The notes under the pieces were generated by a model that worked only from the letters and a program-made list of their open reading frames with translations, did no database searches and was not told where the DNA came from. A DNA stretch of 12,253 bases from the NCBI GenBank assembly GCA_964618565.1, contig CAZUBA010000044.1, forward strand, positions 1 to 12,253, given 5' to 3'. Shown here one piece after another: positions 1-8,846 of the stretch (its first letter is position 1; each line of letters starts with the position of its first letter). This stretch comes from STC-113 sp964618565 (GTDB lineage: Bacteria; Patescibacteriota; Gracilibacteria; BD1-5; UBA2023). Position numbers and translations under genes: made by a program.

Positions 1-516
1 ATGGCCGTTTTAGAATCTGCATGAAGACATCCCGACACTTGAGCCCCTTTTGAAATCGGAATCCAAGTACTGAGATGAAATTTGGATCTCTATATTGAAA
101 TAGCAAATTGGTTCAATAAAAACAGCAATGCAGCCTTAAGATTCTATAATATCCACTGATGATATCTTGCGCTTAATACCTATGCGGCTCTGGTAAAATT
201 AAAGTTAGTGATTGAGTGAGAAAATGTCGAATTTGAAAAAAGAAGAAGAGTCTGAAAAGTTACGGTAAAGAATCAAGAATGAGAACTTACGATAGAATAT
301 GATAAGAAAACCAAGAAAATGAAAATGAGCATAAGGCAGCTGAAAAGAAACTGATGCGATCCCTGCGATAAGAATGCCTATATTGAATTTTCAGAAGAAA
401 CTACATGAAAAACTGACGAGCTTACTGTTTTTGTAAGAAAAAAAGTGATTGATTGCCTTGCTTTTGTTCAATATGAAATGAAAAAAGACAGGAAAGAAGA
501 CAAAAGGATATATTAA
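1..516 (+). CDS. Unrecognised protein with a CxxC motif, possibly 5'-truncated
   Basis: The frame is open from base 1 to the TAA at 514-516 when UGA is read as Gly, giving 171 residues. The window begins exactly on an ATG, so I cannot tell whether this is the true start or an internal Met. I do not recognise the family. The N-terminal half contains a stretch rich in aromatic and small residues (LYIEIANWFNKNSNAALRFY). The middle and C-terminal parts are charged and look beta-rich, with a Cys pair C119-x-x-C122 (CDPC) that could bind metal or form a disulfide. The tail is very Lys/Glu/Asp rich. There is no clear signal peptide or membrane segment. The gene ends 12 bases before the ABC permease, so it is probably in the same transcript. 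MacB-type permeases often follow a MacA/HlyD adaptor, but I see no adaptor hallmarks here. Confidence 0.65.
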
Positions 517-528
517 TAAATTCGGGAA

Positions 529-1716
529 ATGTTATTTTTAGAAATACTGAAATTATCATTCAAATCGCTTCGGGCAAATAAGCTCAGGTCATGACTTAGC
601 ATGCTCTGAATTGTTATTTGAGTATTTACGATAATACTTGTGGTCGCAATCTGAAATACAGTTTCAAAAGCTATAGAAGATCAATTCAAATTCTTAAATG
701 TGACCACTTTGGTAGTGGTTCCGGTAAATTCTACAAGCTGACAATCAAAATTGGATGCAAGAGATATAAAGTATGTTATGAATAATTCCAAACATATTTC
801 TATTGGGACTGAATTATTTTTTGGCAGAGCGACTGCGGTTTATAAGGATAAGAAAAAACAATATAATGTTTTAGCCTGAAATGAGAACTTTTCAAAGGCA
901 ATGCCACTTTGAATTAAAGAATGAAGATTTTTTTCAGATAGCGAAGCAGTAAGATGAGATAGAGTTGTAATCGTGTGAAAGATAGTCGTTGATGATATAT
1001 TCTGAGAATGAACGAATCCTGTAGGCAAATCCATTATTATAAGCTGAAAAACTTTTAAGATAATAGGCACTATGCTTTCCTCCGGATGAATATGACCATT
1101 TTCATTTGATGATTCGCTTATAATGCCGATAGCTACAACAAATAAATTCCTATCAAGTGCAACAGAGCCTAAGAATATGATTTTCTTGGCTAAGGACATA
1201 AGTGTAGTGCCAGATGCGATGGAAGAACTGAAAACAATGTTAAGGAAAAGCCACTGAATCAAACCCTGATCAGATGATGATTTTGCAGTAAGAGATCAAT
1301 GAACCATACTAGTATTGGCCAGATGAGTTGCTTCAGCTACAAAATATCTGTTAATATGAGTCGGAACTATAGTCCTTGTGGTATCATGAATCTGAATTAT
1401 GAATGTGATGTTCGCATGAGTGGCAGAAAGGAGAAAAGAAATATGAATCGCAAGATCTATTTGAGCAACCAAGAAATCCATCTTAAGCCAATTTCTGATA
1501 GAAAGCGTTATACTCACGATGTTGGGTTGAATTATCGGAATAATCCTCGGCTTATGAGTTATTCTTATATTTAATGCATTCAGTCCTTACAAAGTTGTTA
1601 ATTCTTCTTCGGGAATAATACTTGCCATAGTATTTGCGTTTGCCACAGGTATATTTTTCTGAATATATCCTGCAAGAAGAGCTGCAAACCTTGACCCTGT
1701 AGATGCTTTAAGATAA
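529..1716 (+). CDS. MacB/YknZ-type ABC transporter permease (FtsX superfamily)
   Basis: The 395-residue protein has the standard MacB/FtsX layout. A short cytoplasmic start (SLRANKLRSGLSMLGIVIG) leads into TM1 (about 22-47). An extracytoplasmic MacB_PCD-like domain follows (about 48-270). Three C-terminal membrane segments come next, including the family motif GIGIMNVM and the segment AERRKEIGIARSIGAT, and the end reads IYPARRAANLDPVDALR. By family knowledge such permeases are not classic importers or exporters but mechanotransmission proteins, driven by a cytoplasmic ATPase to move peptides, lipoproteins or drugs out of the membrane or periplasm. The partner ATPase is at 2515-3213. Of about 39 glycines, 28 are UGA by my count, so the standard code destroys the gene. 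CGG at codon 15 reads as the conserved Arg of SLRANKLR. There is no obvious Shine-Dalgarno before the ATG. The substrate cannot be told. Confidence 0.95.
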
Positions 1717-1741
1717 GCTATATTTTTTTAATATTAAATTT

Positions 1742-2125
1742 ATGTGCCATTGATTAAGGTCTTACTGAAAATATACTGAAGAACCGACATGAGTTGCCCT
1801 AGTAAACAATGATATTTTAAAGACCAAAGATGCCGCTTGAGCTAAGGTGGTTAAAATATTTTGATATTATTCTACAGATTTAGTTATACGCTGAGTCAGC
1901 TTTCGTGAGGAAATTTCAAGAATCTTAAGATGAGAAGCAAAGAATACAGTCTCTATTTGAGACACTTACACATTATATGAATATGTAACCATTGCGCGTA
2001 AGAGTAGGCCAAATCCTTGTAATGATGAATTAGCTGACATGATTATTTCATGTTTGAGCGGAAGACAAGAACTTGTATATGTAAGTGAAGATTGAAAAGT
2101 GAATATCTGAAAATCTTTTTTATAA
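1742..2125 (+). CDS. Unrecognised 127-residue protein between permease and ATPase
   Basis: With UGA = Gly the frame runs from ATG 1742 to TAA 2123-2125, 127 residues. I do not recognise the family. The protein looks soluble, with no signal peptide or membrane helix. It starts MCHGLRSYGKY and contains a central mixed segment (VVKIFGYYSTDLVIRGVSF) and a second stretch (YTLYEYVTIARKSRPNPCNDE). There are three cysteines, in MCHG, NPCND and ISCLS. It lies 25 bases after the permease and 11 bases before the next small gene, so it is probably part of the transporter transcript. Its position between the two halves of an ABC transporter suggests an accessory or unrelated co-transcribed role, which is inference only. 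No Shine-Dalgarno is visible; the upstream bases are A/T only. Confidence 0.65.
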
Positions 2126-2136
2126 ATAAATATAAT

Positions 2137-2463
2137 ATGGGCAATAATCTGAAAGAAGATGATAGAAGTTTTTTGGAAGATGCAAAAAGCGAATGATATA
2201 GAGTTGAGGTCGTGAATGAAATCAAATGTTCATGATATCATGAATTCGCTTTTGAGACTCCTTGATGACATCTCTTTTCGTATAATGAGATTATGTTCGA
2301 TGAGTGTCAGTGATGCATAGATGATGAGAATGAATTATGAATAGAAACAGGTAATTGCATCTGTACAAAGGAACAATTTAGAGCAAAGGTTAAGAGAATA
2401 CTTGATTTGCTTGAAGATTACGAAGAAGATACAATGAGGATATTCGCTAACAATGCTGATTAA
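2137..2463 (+). CDS. Unrecognised 108-residue acidic Cys-rich protein
   Basis: The frame from ATG 2137 to TAA 2461-2463 encodes 108 residues, strongly acidic (DDENE, LEDYEED). Five cysteines are arranged as C31, C57-x-x-C60 and C74-x-C76, with His35 and His45 nearby. This pattern could make a small zinc-binding fold, though I know no exact match. The stretch SGYHEFAFETPGGHLFSYNE looks like beta strands. The C-terminal third is a predicted helix (EQFRAKVKRILDLLEDYEED). There is no membrane segment or signal peptide. It sits 11 bases after the previous unknown gene and 51 bases before the ABC ATPase, on the same strand. Function is unknown; a metal-binding regulator or adaptor is only a guess. 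Confidence 0.65.
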
Positions 2464-2514
2464 TTCATAATATAAATATTATCTGCGATATTTGTTCAAT
2501 TTAAATAAATTACC

Positions 2515-3213
2515 ATGAAAGAAGAAAATATTATTGAAATGAAAGAACTCTACAAATCATATTACTTGGAAAACAATCAAGAAGTGCCAGTTTTGAAATG
2601 AGTTAATCTGAAAATAAAGAAAAACGAATTTGTAGCAATAATGTGAGAATCAGGAAGCGGTAAATCGACTCTCTTGAATATAATCTGATTCCTGCATCCA
2701 TTAACCTGATGAAAATATTTTTTGGATTGAGATGATATCTCTGAAATAAAAGACGATGAAACCCTGTCTTACATAAGAAATAAAAAAATCGGTTTCATCT
2801 TTCAGCAGTTCTTTCTATTACCAAGGCTGAGCTCACTTGAGAATGTGGCCTTACCAAGCATATATGCATGAACTTGAGGCGAAAAAAGAGAAGGGATTGC
2901 AGCAGAATTATTAGAAAAAGTCTGACTTTGAGAAAAAATATTTAATAGGCCATGAGAATTGTCTGGCTGACAACAACAAAGGGTGGCAATAGCAAGAGCT
3001 CTGGTAAATAATCCAGAAATACTTCTAGCAGATGAACCTACCGGTAATCTTGACAGTTCAACAACCCAAGAAATAATGAAACTGATATCAGACTTCAAAA
3101 AGCAAGGGAAAACAATTATAATGGTAACGCATGCTCGGGATGTCGCCAAGTATGCAGATAGGATTATCTTCCTGAAAGATGGAAAAGTTATAGATGAAAA
3201 TTATACATTTTAA
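2515..3213 (+). CDS. MacB/LolD-type ABC transporter ATPase
   Basis: The 232-residue protein is a single nucleotide-binding domain of normal length for the LolD/YknY/MacB group. Visible motifs in order are Walker A GESGSGKST (44-52), the Q-loop in FIFQQFFLLPRLSSLENV, signature LSGGQQQRVAIARAL starting at residue 149, Walker B ILLADEPTGNLD with D173 and E174, and the H-loop VTH with His206. DEPTGNLD and the YxLEN insertion before the first strand are typical of this subfamily. It would hydrolyse ATP to drive the FtsX-type permease encoded at 529-1716. UGA encodes Walker A Gly44 and signature Gly152, among about 12 UGA codons by my count. CGG at codon 208 reads naturally as Arg. The last codons overlap an AAGGA sequence placed before the next gene, suggesting translational coupling. 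Confidence 0.96.
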
Positions 3214-3216
3214 GGA
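3212..3216 (+). promoter_or_regulatory. Candidate ribosome binding site for the GHKL gene
   Basis: AAGGA overlaps the stop codon of the ABC ATPase gene and lies 11 bases before the ATG at 3228. It is one of very few Shine-Dalgarno-like sequences in front of a start in this window; most starts follow A/T-only leaders. The spacing is slightly long. Confidence 0.4.
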
Positions 3217-3227
3217 AATAAAAAAAT

Positions 3228-5762
3228 ATGAATTATAGAGATTATCCCTGACAGACAATTATAGAAATTGATTGAAAGATAACATGAATAGCTGCATTAA
3301 GGAATAATATTTCAGAATCGGTTATTGAGAACATCAAATGAGAAAGGAATTTTGAATATTTATTAAGGCTTATAAATATTCATATCTGCAAATTAAAAGA
3401 CGTAAGCAATCAGAACGAGGATAAACTGATAGAATTGATAGAAGAAATCATAAAATTAAAATTAAATCAGGAACAAATCAATAAATTGTCTCGTAAGTTA
3501 AAAAAGATAATCAAGTCCAACAAATCAACTTGCAGTTGAAATGCATTGTATAGCATTATTCAGGAATCTGATTTAGATTTCAAATATGATTTTCTTTTTG
3601 AAGCAGTTATAGATGATCCATATTATAACAATAAGTGAAATGCAACTGATCATTTCATTTCATTGCTTGCTGAAAGATATTGAGCCCATAATAAATCAGG
3701 CAAAAAAATAACTTATTCATATATAGCAAAACAAATTTATGAACAACAATTTGAGATATGAAGCATGAAGCTTTCAAAAGAAGATCAAAATAGGCTGCTG
3801 ACAATATTCTCTCATAATAAATTTATTGAAAATTATGGGCAATATAAAGCATTATGGCTACTAGTTTACTTTGGAGAAATAAATAACATAAAAAATGAAA
3901 TAATACAGAAAATTAGTTGTGTATTGGATAATCTTGTAAATTACATAGAAAGAAATGATTATAAAGCAAGGGGAGATAGAAATATTACAGGCAAACTCGA
4001 TATGATAATTTTTATGCTGAATTCTTTAAGGCATTCAGAAGAATACAATTTTGAAATTATAAATGCTTTGATAAGCCTAACTGAAGATTTGAAATGAATA
4101 AAATATATTAGCAAAGCTCAAATAGAGAACTTTAAATCAATTATAGGTGGATTTTGTACAAGTTCACATGCTTTAAAGCTTATTGATTATAAATGAGAAT
4201 GAAAGGATTGGGCAACAAATGAGATTACAAAATGAGTAAAGAAATCTGTTGATGAATCACTGATTAATCCAATTGAAGCCATTATCTGAAGCCTTGAAAC
4301 AAAAATCTTCAAAGAAAGAAAGCCCGTTAGCTTTATCGATGAAGATTTTAAGACACTATTCATGCTTTTAAAAGAACTGAAAGAGCCAAGTGAAACGGAA
4401 GGCGAGAAGATTATCACATTCTTCAAGTCGCTTGCAATGCTTAAAAAATCATCCATTGAAAGTAAAATTCTTTATGAAAGCCTTTCAGTGACAAATAATC
4501 CTTTGATTGGGGAAATATTCAAATATTCCTCATTCAATGAAGTAAGCTGAAGCTGCAGATATTATGCTATAAAAAATTATCTTGAAACTGAACTTAGAAA
4601 ATTAAATTTATGAGAAGATTTTGAGAATAATTTTATTAAAAATGAATCATATCTGGTACTAGTCGATAAAGAAGGATGCGGGGAAAAAATCACCCTTGAG
4701 TTTACAGAAATTCTCAAAAAAATATACACTACAGATAATCTTGCTGACAACTCATTAATGCAATATAAGGCCCTGTCGCTCTTAATATATTTTTGAATTC
4801 ATGATATAGAAAATCTGATTTTTCAAAGAATCAGAAAAACAATTCCAAAGATCGATTATATTGCAAATCTCAATAATCAACCGACACAAAAAGATATATC
4901 AGTGCTGAAATGACTTATTTATGATCTCAAATGACTTTTTGCGATTACTTGAGATCCTGGTATAAAAAAATCTATTGAAACAATAAATGAAAATATTGAA
5001 TTTGATAGCTCAGATGCCCCAGAGAAGAAACATGAAAAAATCAGAAGGATACTTCAAGAGGCCAGAAATGTATATCATATGAAAGGGCTTAATAAAAGAA
5101 ATCCCATTATAAGCGATAACAATATTATAAAAATAATCGGGAATGATCCTATACCTAATCTAGAATCCGATATCCATCAAGATGAATCTTGAAATACCAT
5201 ATTCACCTTCCCCATCTGCATTTTATGAACAGAAACCCTTAAAGAGGATAAAAGAAAGTCATTATCCAAATTTTCAAAAATACTTTATGAAACCCTTGTT
5301 CAAAATACAAAATGATTTGATGTTTATAATAAAGAGATTCTTAAAATCATAAAAGAGCTGCTCAAGAATTCTTTGGATCATACCGATAAAGAATCATACT
5401 TCTGAATCAGAATCACACGAAATAAGGGAAATTCTCAAATAAAAATCTCATTTATTATTGCTGATAAATGAGATTGAATAAAAGATAATGTCATAAAATC
5501 AACCTGAATAAATGACCTTAGCTTTGAGGAAGCTTATGAAATAGCCATGACCCACAGTTGGAGCTCAATATGATGAAGTAATTTTTGAGTATGATTATGG
5601 GCGCTTCCTGAGATGGCCAAAAGCATAGGCATGGATGTACGCGCCTATGATAATTGACAAGAATTTATTTTTAACAAGTCAGGCGAACATGAAGAAATAT
5701 TTAAGACTGATGAATCTATAAAATTCTACATTGTCTGAGACATGACAATAAATAAGGAATAA
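3228..5762 (+). CDS. Large protein with duplicated helical N-terminal region and C-terminal GHKL ATPase domain
   Basis: The frame runs from ATG 3228 to TAA 5760-5762, 844 residues. The last 150 or so residues carry the GHKL (HATPase_c/Hsp90-like) boxes: N box KELLKNSLDHTD with E710 and N714, G1 box ADKGDGIKD with D746, G748 and G750, and G2 box GGSNFGVGLWALPEMAKSIG with G787 and G789. UGA encodes most of these glycines. About 680 residues before it look alpha-helical and soluble. They contain a duplication: QYKALWLLVYFG at 205-216 matches QYKALSLLIYFG at 512-523, and KKIT (159-162) matches EKIT (486-489). I see no His-kinase phosphoacceptor helix, receiver domain, MutL/gyrase transducer or membrane segment, so a classical sensor kinase is unlikely. 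The protein may be an ATP-gated regulator or scaffold; a defence role is also conceivable. It follows the ABC ATPase by 14 bases. Confidence 0.85.
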
Positions 5763-5792
5763 AATTGACATAGGATTTATATATGATACCCC

Positions 5793-6962
5793 TTAAAGGG
5801 TTCAGATATTTACAGCTTTTTTTCAATAAAACTTATTCACAGCCTCTATGGCGTGCATAAGTTTTTTGTTTTTTTCAAATGTTACATTATTTATATCATC
5901 CAGTGATAATTGTTTGGGGATATATTCCTTGAAATCAGATAATATGACGCCAGTTGAGCGATATTCTAGAGAAAAAGGAACCTTAGAATTAAACACTTCT
6001 CTTAATCTTGCCAATAAATCTGTCCTGATATTCGTATGGGCTTCAAAGTTGAAGTCATAGGCATATCTGCAAAAGTCCTTATCCCTTAAATAAACTGCAA
6101 TATTTTTCAATTCAAGATTATATTTTGTAAGAATAAAATAAGCTTGATTGAAATGCTCTACAATCTGAGACCACAAGAAGTCCTTATCATTGGTTATTTT
6201 TTTATTGAAAGAGGAAGTCCGGGAGATTGACTTTGGAATAGGATTCCCGCTGAAATCCATAATATCGGCTCAATTAAGCTCCAGCCAGAGATCGGTTCAA
6301 TTCTTTCCAAGCATTTCATCCACAGACCAAAAAGATAATCTACGGAAATCTTCGATTGTCTTACATACATATTGTAATTTTTCTCATGTTTTTTTCCCTA
6401 TGAAAGGCGTGTCGGTAACTTTCAATTTTGACAACATTTTAGATACGGGCTCATCCTCAAACGCTACAAATTCTCAAAATGGCTTATTGATATCAGAAAA
6501 TATCTTTGCTTTGATTTTGGTGTTTGCTATCCCCACCGAAACTGGTATTCATATACATCTTCTGATTTCTTTTTTTAAAAAAATCGCAAATTCAAGGTAA
6601 TCCATCTTATGATACTCAGCAATTCAAGTTATATCCATAAATGCTTCATCTATTGAGAAAATTTGAATTGAATTGGAATAATCTCATAGAAATGTGGTGA
6701 ATCTTTTTGAAATCTGCTTATAGAATCTTAAATCCGGATGAATGAGAATAAATTCTTTACCTAATATTCTTCTTGCCTCCCAAACAGGAGTTCAGGTCTT
6801 AATTCAATATTTTTTTGCTTCATAACTTGCTGCGACTATTATCTCTCAACCCACACATACACATTTTCCTTTCAATGATGGATTTCTGTAAATTTCACAA
6901 GAAGCAAAAAAACTATTGCAATCAACATGCGCATAAACTTTATTTGAGGAATTGAATTTCAT
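5793..6962 (-). CDS. umuC: UmuC-like Y-family translesion DNA polymerase
   Basis: The reverse frame from ATG 6962 to TAA 5793 encodes 389 residues. Motif I reads YAHVDCNSFFASCE with D14. The DCNSFFASCE form is typical of UmuC/ImpB/MucB rather than DinB (DMDAFFASVE). The catalytic carboxylates follow in FSIDEAF (D105, E106). Next come IPVSVGIANTKIKAKI and a helix-hairpin-helix region TPFIGKKTGEKL, then a little-finger-like C-terminal part. Family knowledge: distributive, error-prone synthesis past DNA lesions, activated by processed UmuD and tethered to the sliding clamp. It is shorter than E. coli UmuC (about 422) and I could not identify a clear clamp-binding tail. With the standard code it would stop at 5823-5825 and lack its first 234 residues; reading those UGA codons as Gly restores the polymerase. 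It converges on the GHKL gene, 30 bases away. No Shine-Dalgarno is visible. Confidence 0.95.
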
Positions 6963-6965
6963 GCA

Positions 6966-7043
6966 GAGAGTTAAAGATTGAAAGAGTTAAAGAGTTAAAG
7001 ATGAAAAGATTGAGAGATTGGAGAGATGGAGAGATGAAAAGGG
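6966..7043. repeat. Degenerate purine-rich short tandem repeats upstream of umuC
   Basis: About 78 bases built from variants of 7-9 base units such as GAGTTAAA, GATTGAAA, GATGAAAA and GAGAGATG, almost free of C on the + strand. The tract sits directly upstream of the umuC start (a pyrimidine-rich leader in the mRNA sense) and downstream of the GNAT gene. Units are imperfect and contiguous, unlike CRISPR. It could change length by slippage and affect umuC expression; this is inference. Confidence 0.6.
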
Positions 7044-7058
7044 CATATAGCTTATATT

Positions 7059-7481
7059 TTAAGTCATCTCATATCTCCAATAATTATATTTATCATCTGA
7101 TTTAATATTTTCCCAACCTTCTTTTCTATAATAATCATTAAAACCTGATAATTTTAAACATGCTCCTTCAAATGATGCATATCAGGTGAATTCTAGCATT
7201 TTCTTTACAAGTCATCTTGAGCGAAAATCTTTATCTATGGCAAATTGATATAATGAAACTACTTTATCTCTTTTTCTTGCATAAAACCGAAGTCATCAGA
7301 TGACCTCATCTCTGCATGTAATTATTATTATCTGCCCTCTATCTATCGCTGCTGAAACTCAATAAGGGCAGAGGAATTCATAACTTATTACAGCGTCATT
7401 ATCTTTTAAGACATTTTTAAGGAAAAAGCCTATAGCCTTGTTCTTATCGGCCGCTTCAGCAAATTTTATCTTTAAAAGCAT
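7059..7481 (-). CDS. GNAT-family N-acetyltransferase
   Basis: The reverse frame from ATG 7481 to TAA 7059 encodes 140 residues, normal for a single GNAT domain. The fold order is visible. An N-terminal helical part is followed by strands with GQIIIITCRDEVIGGLRFYARKRD. The conserved strand and acetyl-CoA pyrophosphate loop come next as YQFAIDKDFRSRGLVKKMLEF (RSRGLV at 87-92, matching Q/R-x-x-G-x-G/A with its last Gly replaced). The end reads GFNDYYRKEGWENI, the usual place where GNATs have YxxxGF. It would transfer an acetyl group from acetyl-CoA to an amine; the substrate is unknown. It lies 32 bases downstream of the DUF5680-like gene and upstream of umuC, so it may be read from the same transcript. 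Another ATG at 7491-7489 is out of frame. No Shine-Dalgarno is visible. Confidence 0.85.
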
Positions 7482-7513
7482 AGGATAGCATTAAAATATA
7501 ATTTTATTAAAAA

Positions 7514-7984
7514 TTATCTTCTTTGATCTACAAATCCTCAAATATATTTTGCCTTATAAACTTCAGTTCAATCTATCTTTATTATTTCTTCACCAAAAAA
7601 ATCATCGATATCTCAGGTATAATTATTAATGTATATACTCTTACCGCTCTCAAGAGACCTTGGTCATCTATAAGGATTGTCTTCGGGAATATTACGAAGG
7701 GCTTCCTGCAGTATCGTATACACTTCTTGAAAATCTTTACAAGTCTCGGCCACATTTCAGTAATAAACCATCATGTAAACAGGCAGTCCATTGTAAAAAA
7801 CAACCTCTCTTCAACCATATGGCTCTCATCAGAAATAATTATCATTATATTCCCAATGTCACTCACTGAAAACAATAGTGGTCGATTTGTCTTCATTTAT
7901 AGTTTTCATTTTTGAATCTCCAGAGGCATAAGTGGATTTTTTGGCTTCTGAAAGAAATCTGCAAAGATCATTTTTATCAAACAT
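7514..7984 (-). CDS. DUF5680-like protein
   Basis: The reverse frame from ATG 7984 to TAA 7514 encodes 156 residues. The pattern FLSEAKKSTYASGD near the start, NDNYFGGEPYGGREVVFYNGLPVYMMVYYG in two pieces in the middle, then LQEALRNIPEDNPYRGPRS, GDIDDFFGEEII and a final VYKAKYIGGFVDQR matches my memory of the DUF5680 domain family. These are small soluble proteins of unknown function, sometimes attached to HTH domains; no HTH is present here. Conserved aromatic, Gly and acidic residues suggest a beta-rich fold with a binding pocket, but no reaction is known to me. It sits between umuD and the GNAT gene. Many of its conserved glycines (YFGG, GGRE) are UGA. The start is the first ATG of the frame; there is no Shine-Dalgarno. 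Confidence 0.8.
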
Positions 7985-8030
7985 AATGTAATTGGTTAAT
8001 TTATAGATTTAGCAATTATATTTTCTATGT

Positions 8031-8062
8031 ACCTACAACGACTCAAAAGATAAGTTTTCATT
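8031..8062 (-). pseudogene. Decayed second copy of the umuD 3' end
   Basis: Read on the - strand, these 32 bases resemble the umuD coding sequence at 8165-8130. The last 21 bases of each encode the same peptide IFGVVVG, with three differences that are all synonymous third positions. Upstream of that both begin AATGA, with a 4-base deletion here. The copy then reads Thr and TAG. It lies about 100 bases downstream of the real umuD tail, with a REP-like repeat between them. This suggests that the umuD end was duplicated or replaced by recombination and that this is the leftover older tail. The match is short, so chance cannot be excluded. Confidence 0.5.
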
Positions 8063-8108
8063 CCACCCCGGAGGGGCTGTCATTTCGAGCGTCAGTCGAG
8101 AAATCCCT
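8063..8108. repeat. REP-like intergenic repeat abutting the umuD stop codon
   Basis: The segment contains a CCCC-GGA-GGGG hairpin (8066-8076). A second imperfect inverted repeat follows (8082-8104), with ATTTCGA on one side and TCGAGAAAT on the other. From memory, elements of the form TCATTTCGAG...CGAGAAATC are dispersed repeats in many bacterial genomes. Here it starts immediately after the umuD stop. It is GC-rich compared with its surroundings and lacks a T run, so it is a poor intrinsic terminator. Confidence 0.6.
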
Positions 8109-8495
8109 TTAAACATATTTCCTTATCACACCTACAACAACTCAGAATATTGACAAATCCTCATTGGGGTATATATCTCAGTATGCCTTATTGGCAGCCC
8201 TCAGAAAAGATCTTCATTTAGCATCCTTTTGCAGGAATTTAATCGTATAAACTCAGTCAAGGATGGCAATCACCAGATTTCAACTGAAAGGAATTTTTGC
8301 GGTATCGACAATTGCAATATCTCAAGGAAGGATACCGGCTCACAACATGCTTTCACCCTTTATTCTGATGCTTATTGTAGTGCTCGGGCGCTCAATAAGA
8401 AACTGCTCAAGGGATATCTTGTATGAATCATCTTCACCGACAAAAGACGAGAATCAGGCACTGACTCATTCTTCAAAAAGTGTAATTGTTGTCAT
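8109..8495 (-). CDS. umuD: UmuD-like S24 autoprotease, translesion polymerase subunit
   Basis: The reverse frame from ATG 8495 to TAA 8109 encodes 128 residues. It aligns by eye along its whole length with E. coli UmuD: GVSAGF around the self-cleavage site (A13-G14), LEQFLIERPSTT, IKGESMLGAGILPGD with the nucleophile S49, VYTIKFLQ with the general base K86, and IFGVVVGVIRKYV at the end. Spacings from cleavage site to Ser (36) and Ser to Lys (37) equal those of E. coli UmuD. By family knowledge, RecA filaments induce self-cleavage and the shortened UmuD' dimer activates UmuC. The N-terminal arm is about 11 residues shorter than in E. coli. The Gly after the scissile bond is UGA. The gene starts one base after the preceding gene ends, while umuC is separated from it by two genes, an unusual order. 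Confidence 0.93.
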
Positions 8496-8496
8496 G

Positions 8497-8832
8497 TTAT
8501 ATTAAAAAATCTAATTGTTCCAGCGGGATATCAATCGATAATCCGTGTTCTATGGCATCTTTCCAGGTATTCTTATTCTCTAGGCTCACTTCAAATATCT
8601 TATTCGGGTAAGCTATCAGCATCTCGTCTCATGACCAGAAATGTGCATAATATTTTGCAGGTTTTATAAATCATGCGAGTTTCATTATCTGATCTTTATC
8701 CATCATTACAGTGAATATATGCCATCTATCTTCTGGCTCTTCATCAGAAGTGATTTCCAACTCTAGGATCTTGATGTCATTCAATATCCTATTGTCAGTA
8801 AGGCTTTCTTCTATTATGGCTCATTTGTACAT
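8497..8832 (-). CDS. Conserved small protein of unknown function upstream of umuD
   Basis: The reverse frame from ATG 8832 to TAA 8497 encodes 111 residues. It begins MYKGAIIEESLTDN. I associate this opening with an unnamed small protein family seen in CPR genomes, where it is followed by a segment like WHIFTV, a helix, then YYAHFWSGDEMLIAYPNKIFEV. I recall no function. It looks soluble and alpha/beta, with no membrane segment. Only one base separates its stop from the umuD start, so translational coupling with umuD is likely and a role in the same damage response is a reasonable inference. A terminator-like palindrome and a short A/T-rich leader lie upstream, so a transcript probably starts just before this gene. 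Confidence 0.75.
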
Positions 8833-8846
8833 AAATTTGGATTGTT

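Noticed and set aside
840..1262. Reverse-strand open frame of about 140 codons opposite the ABC permease
   Set aside because: It is antisense to a clearly conserved gene and its translation looks like nothing recognisable. It exists only because TCA/TGA patterns leave the opposite frame open.
529..1716. Apparent pseudogene: ABC permease broken by many TGA stops
   Set aside because: All interruptions are TGA, never TAA or TAG. They fall at glycine positions of the family, and no frameshift is needed. This is recoding, not decay.
2515..3213. UGA as tryptophan (mycoplasma-type code) or selenocysteine
   Set aside because: TGA sits on Walker A and LSGGQ glycines, while TGG is used for Trp elsewhere in the window. 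The number of TGA codons per gene rules out selenocysteine.
3228..5762. Classical histidine kinase
   Set aside because: No phosphoacceptor His helix, membrane segments or sensor domain are visible before the GHKL domain, and no response regulator gene is nearby.
5763..5822. Bidirectional terminator between the GHKL and umuC genes
   Set aside because: CCCTT-A-AAGGG leaves no room for a stable loop, part of it lies in the umuC 3' coding end, and the T run is separated from it. Too weak to call.
6190..6600. Forward open frame opposite umuC
   Set aside because: The reverse strand encodes all conserved Y-family polymerase motifs across the same bases, so this frame is a shadow.
6966..7043. CRISPR array
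   Set aside because: Units are 7-9 bases, imperfect and contiguous, with no spacers and no cas genes nearby.
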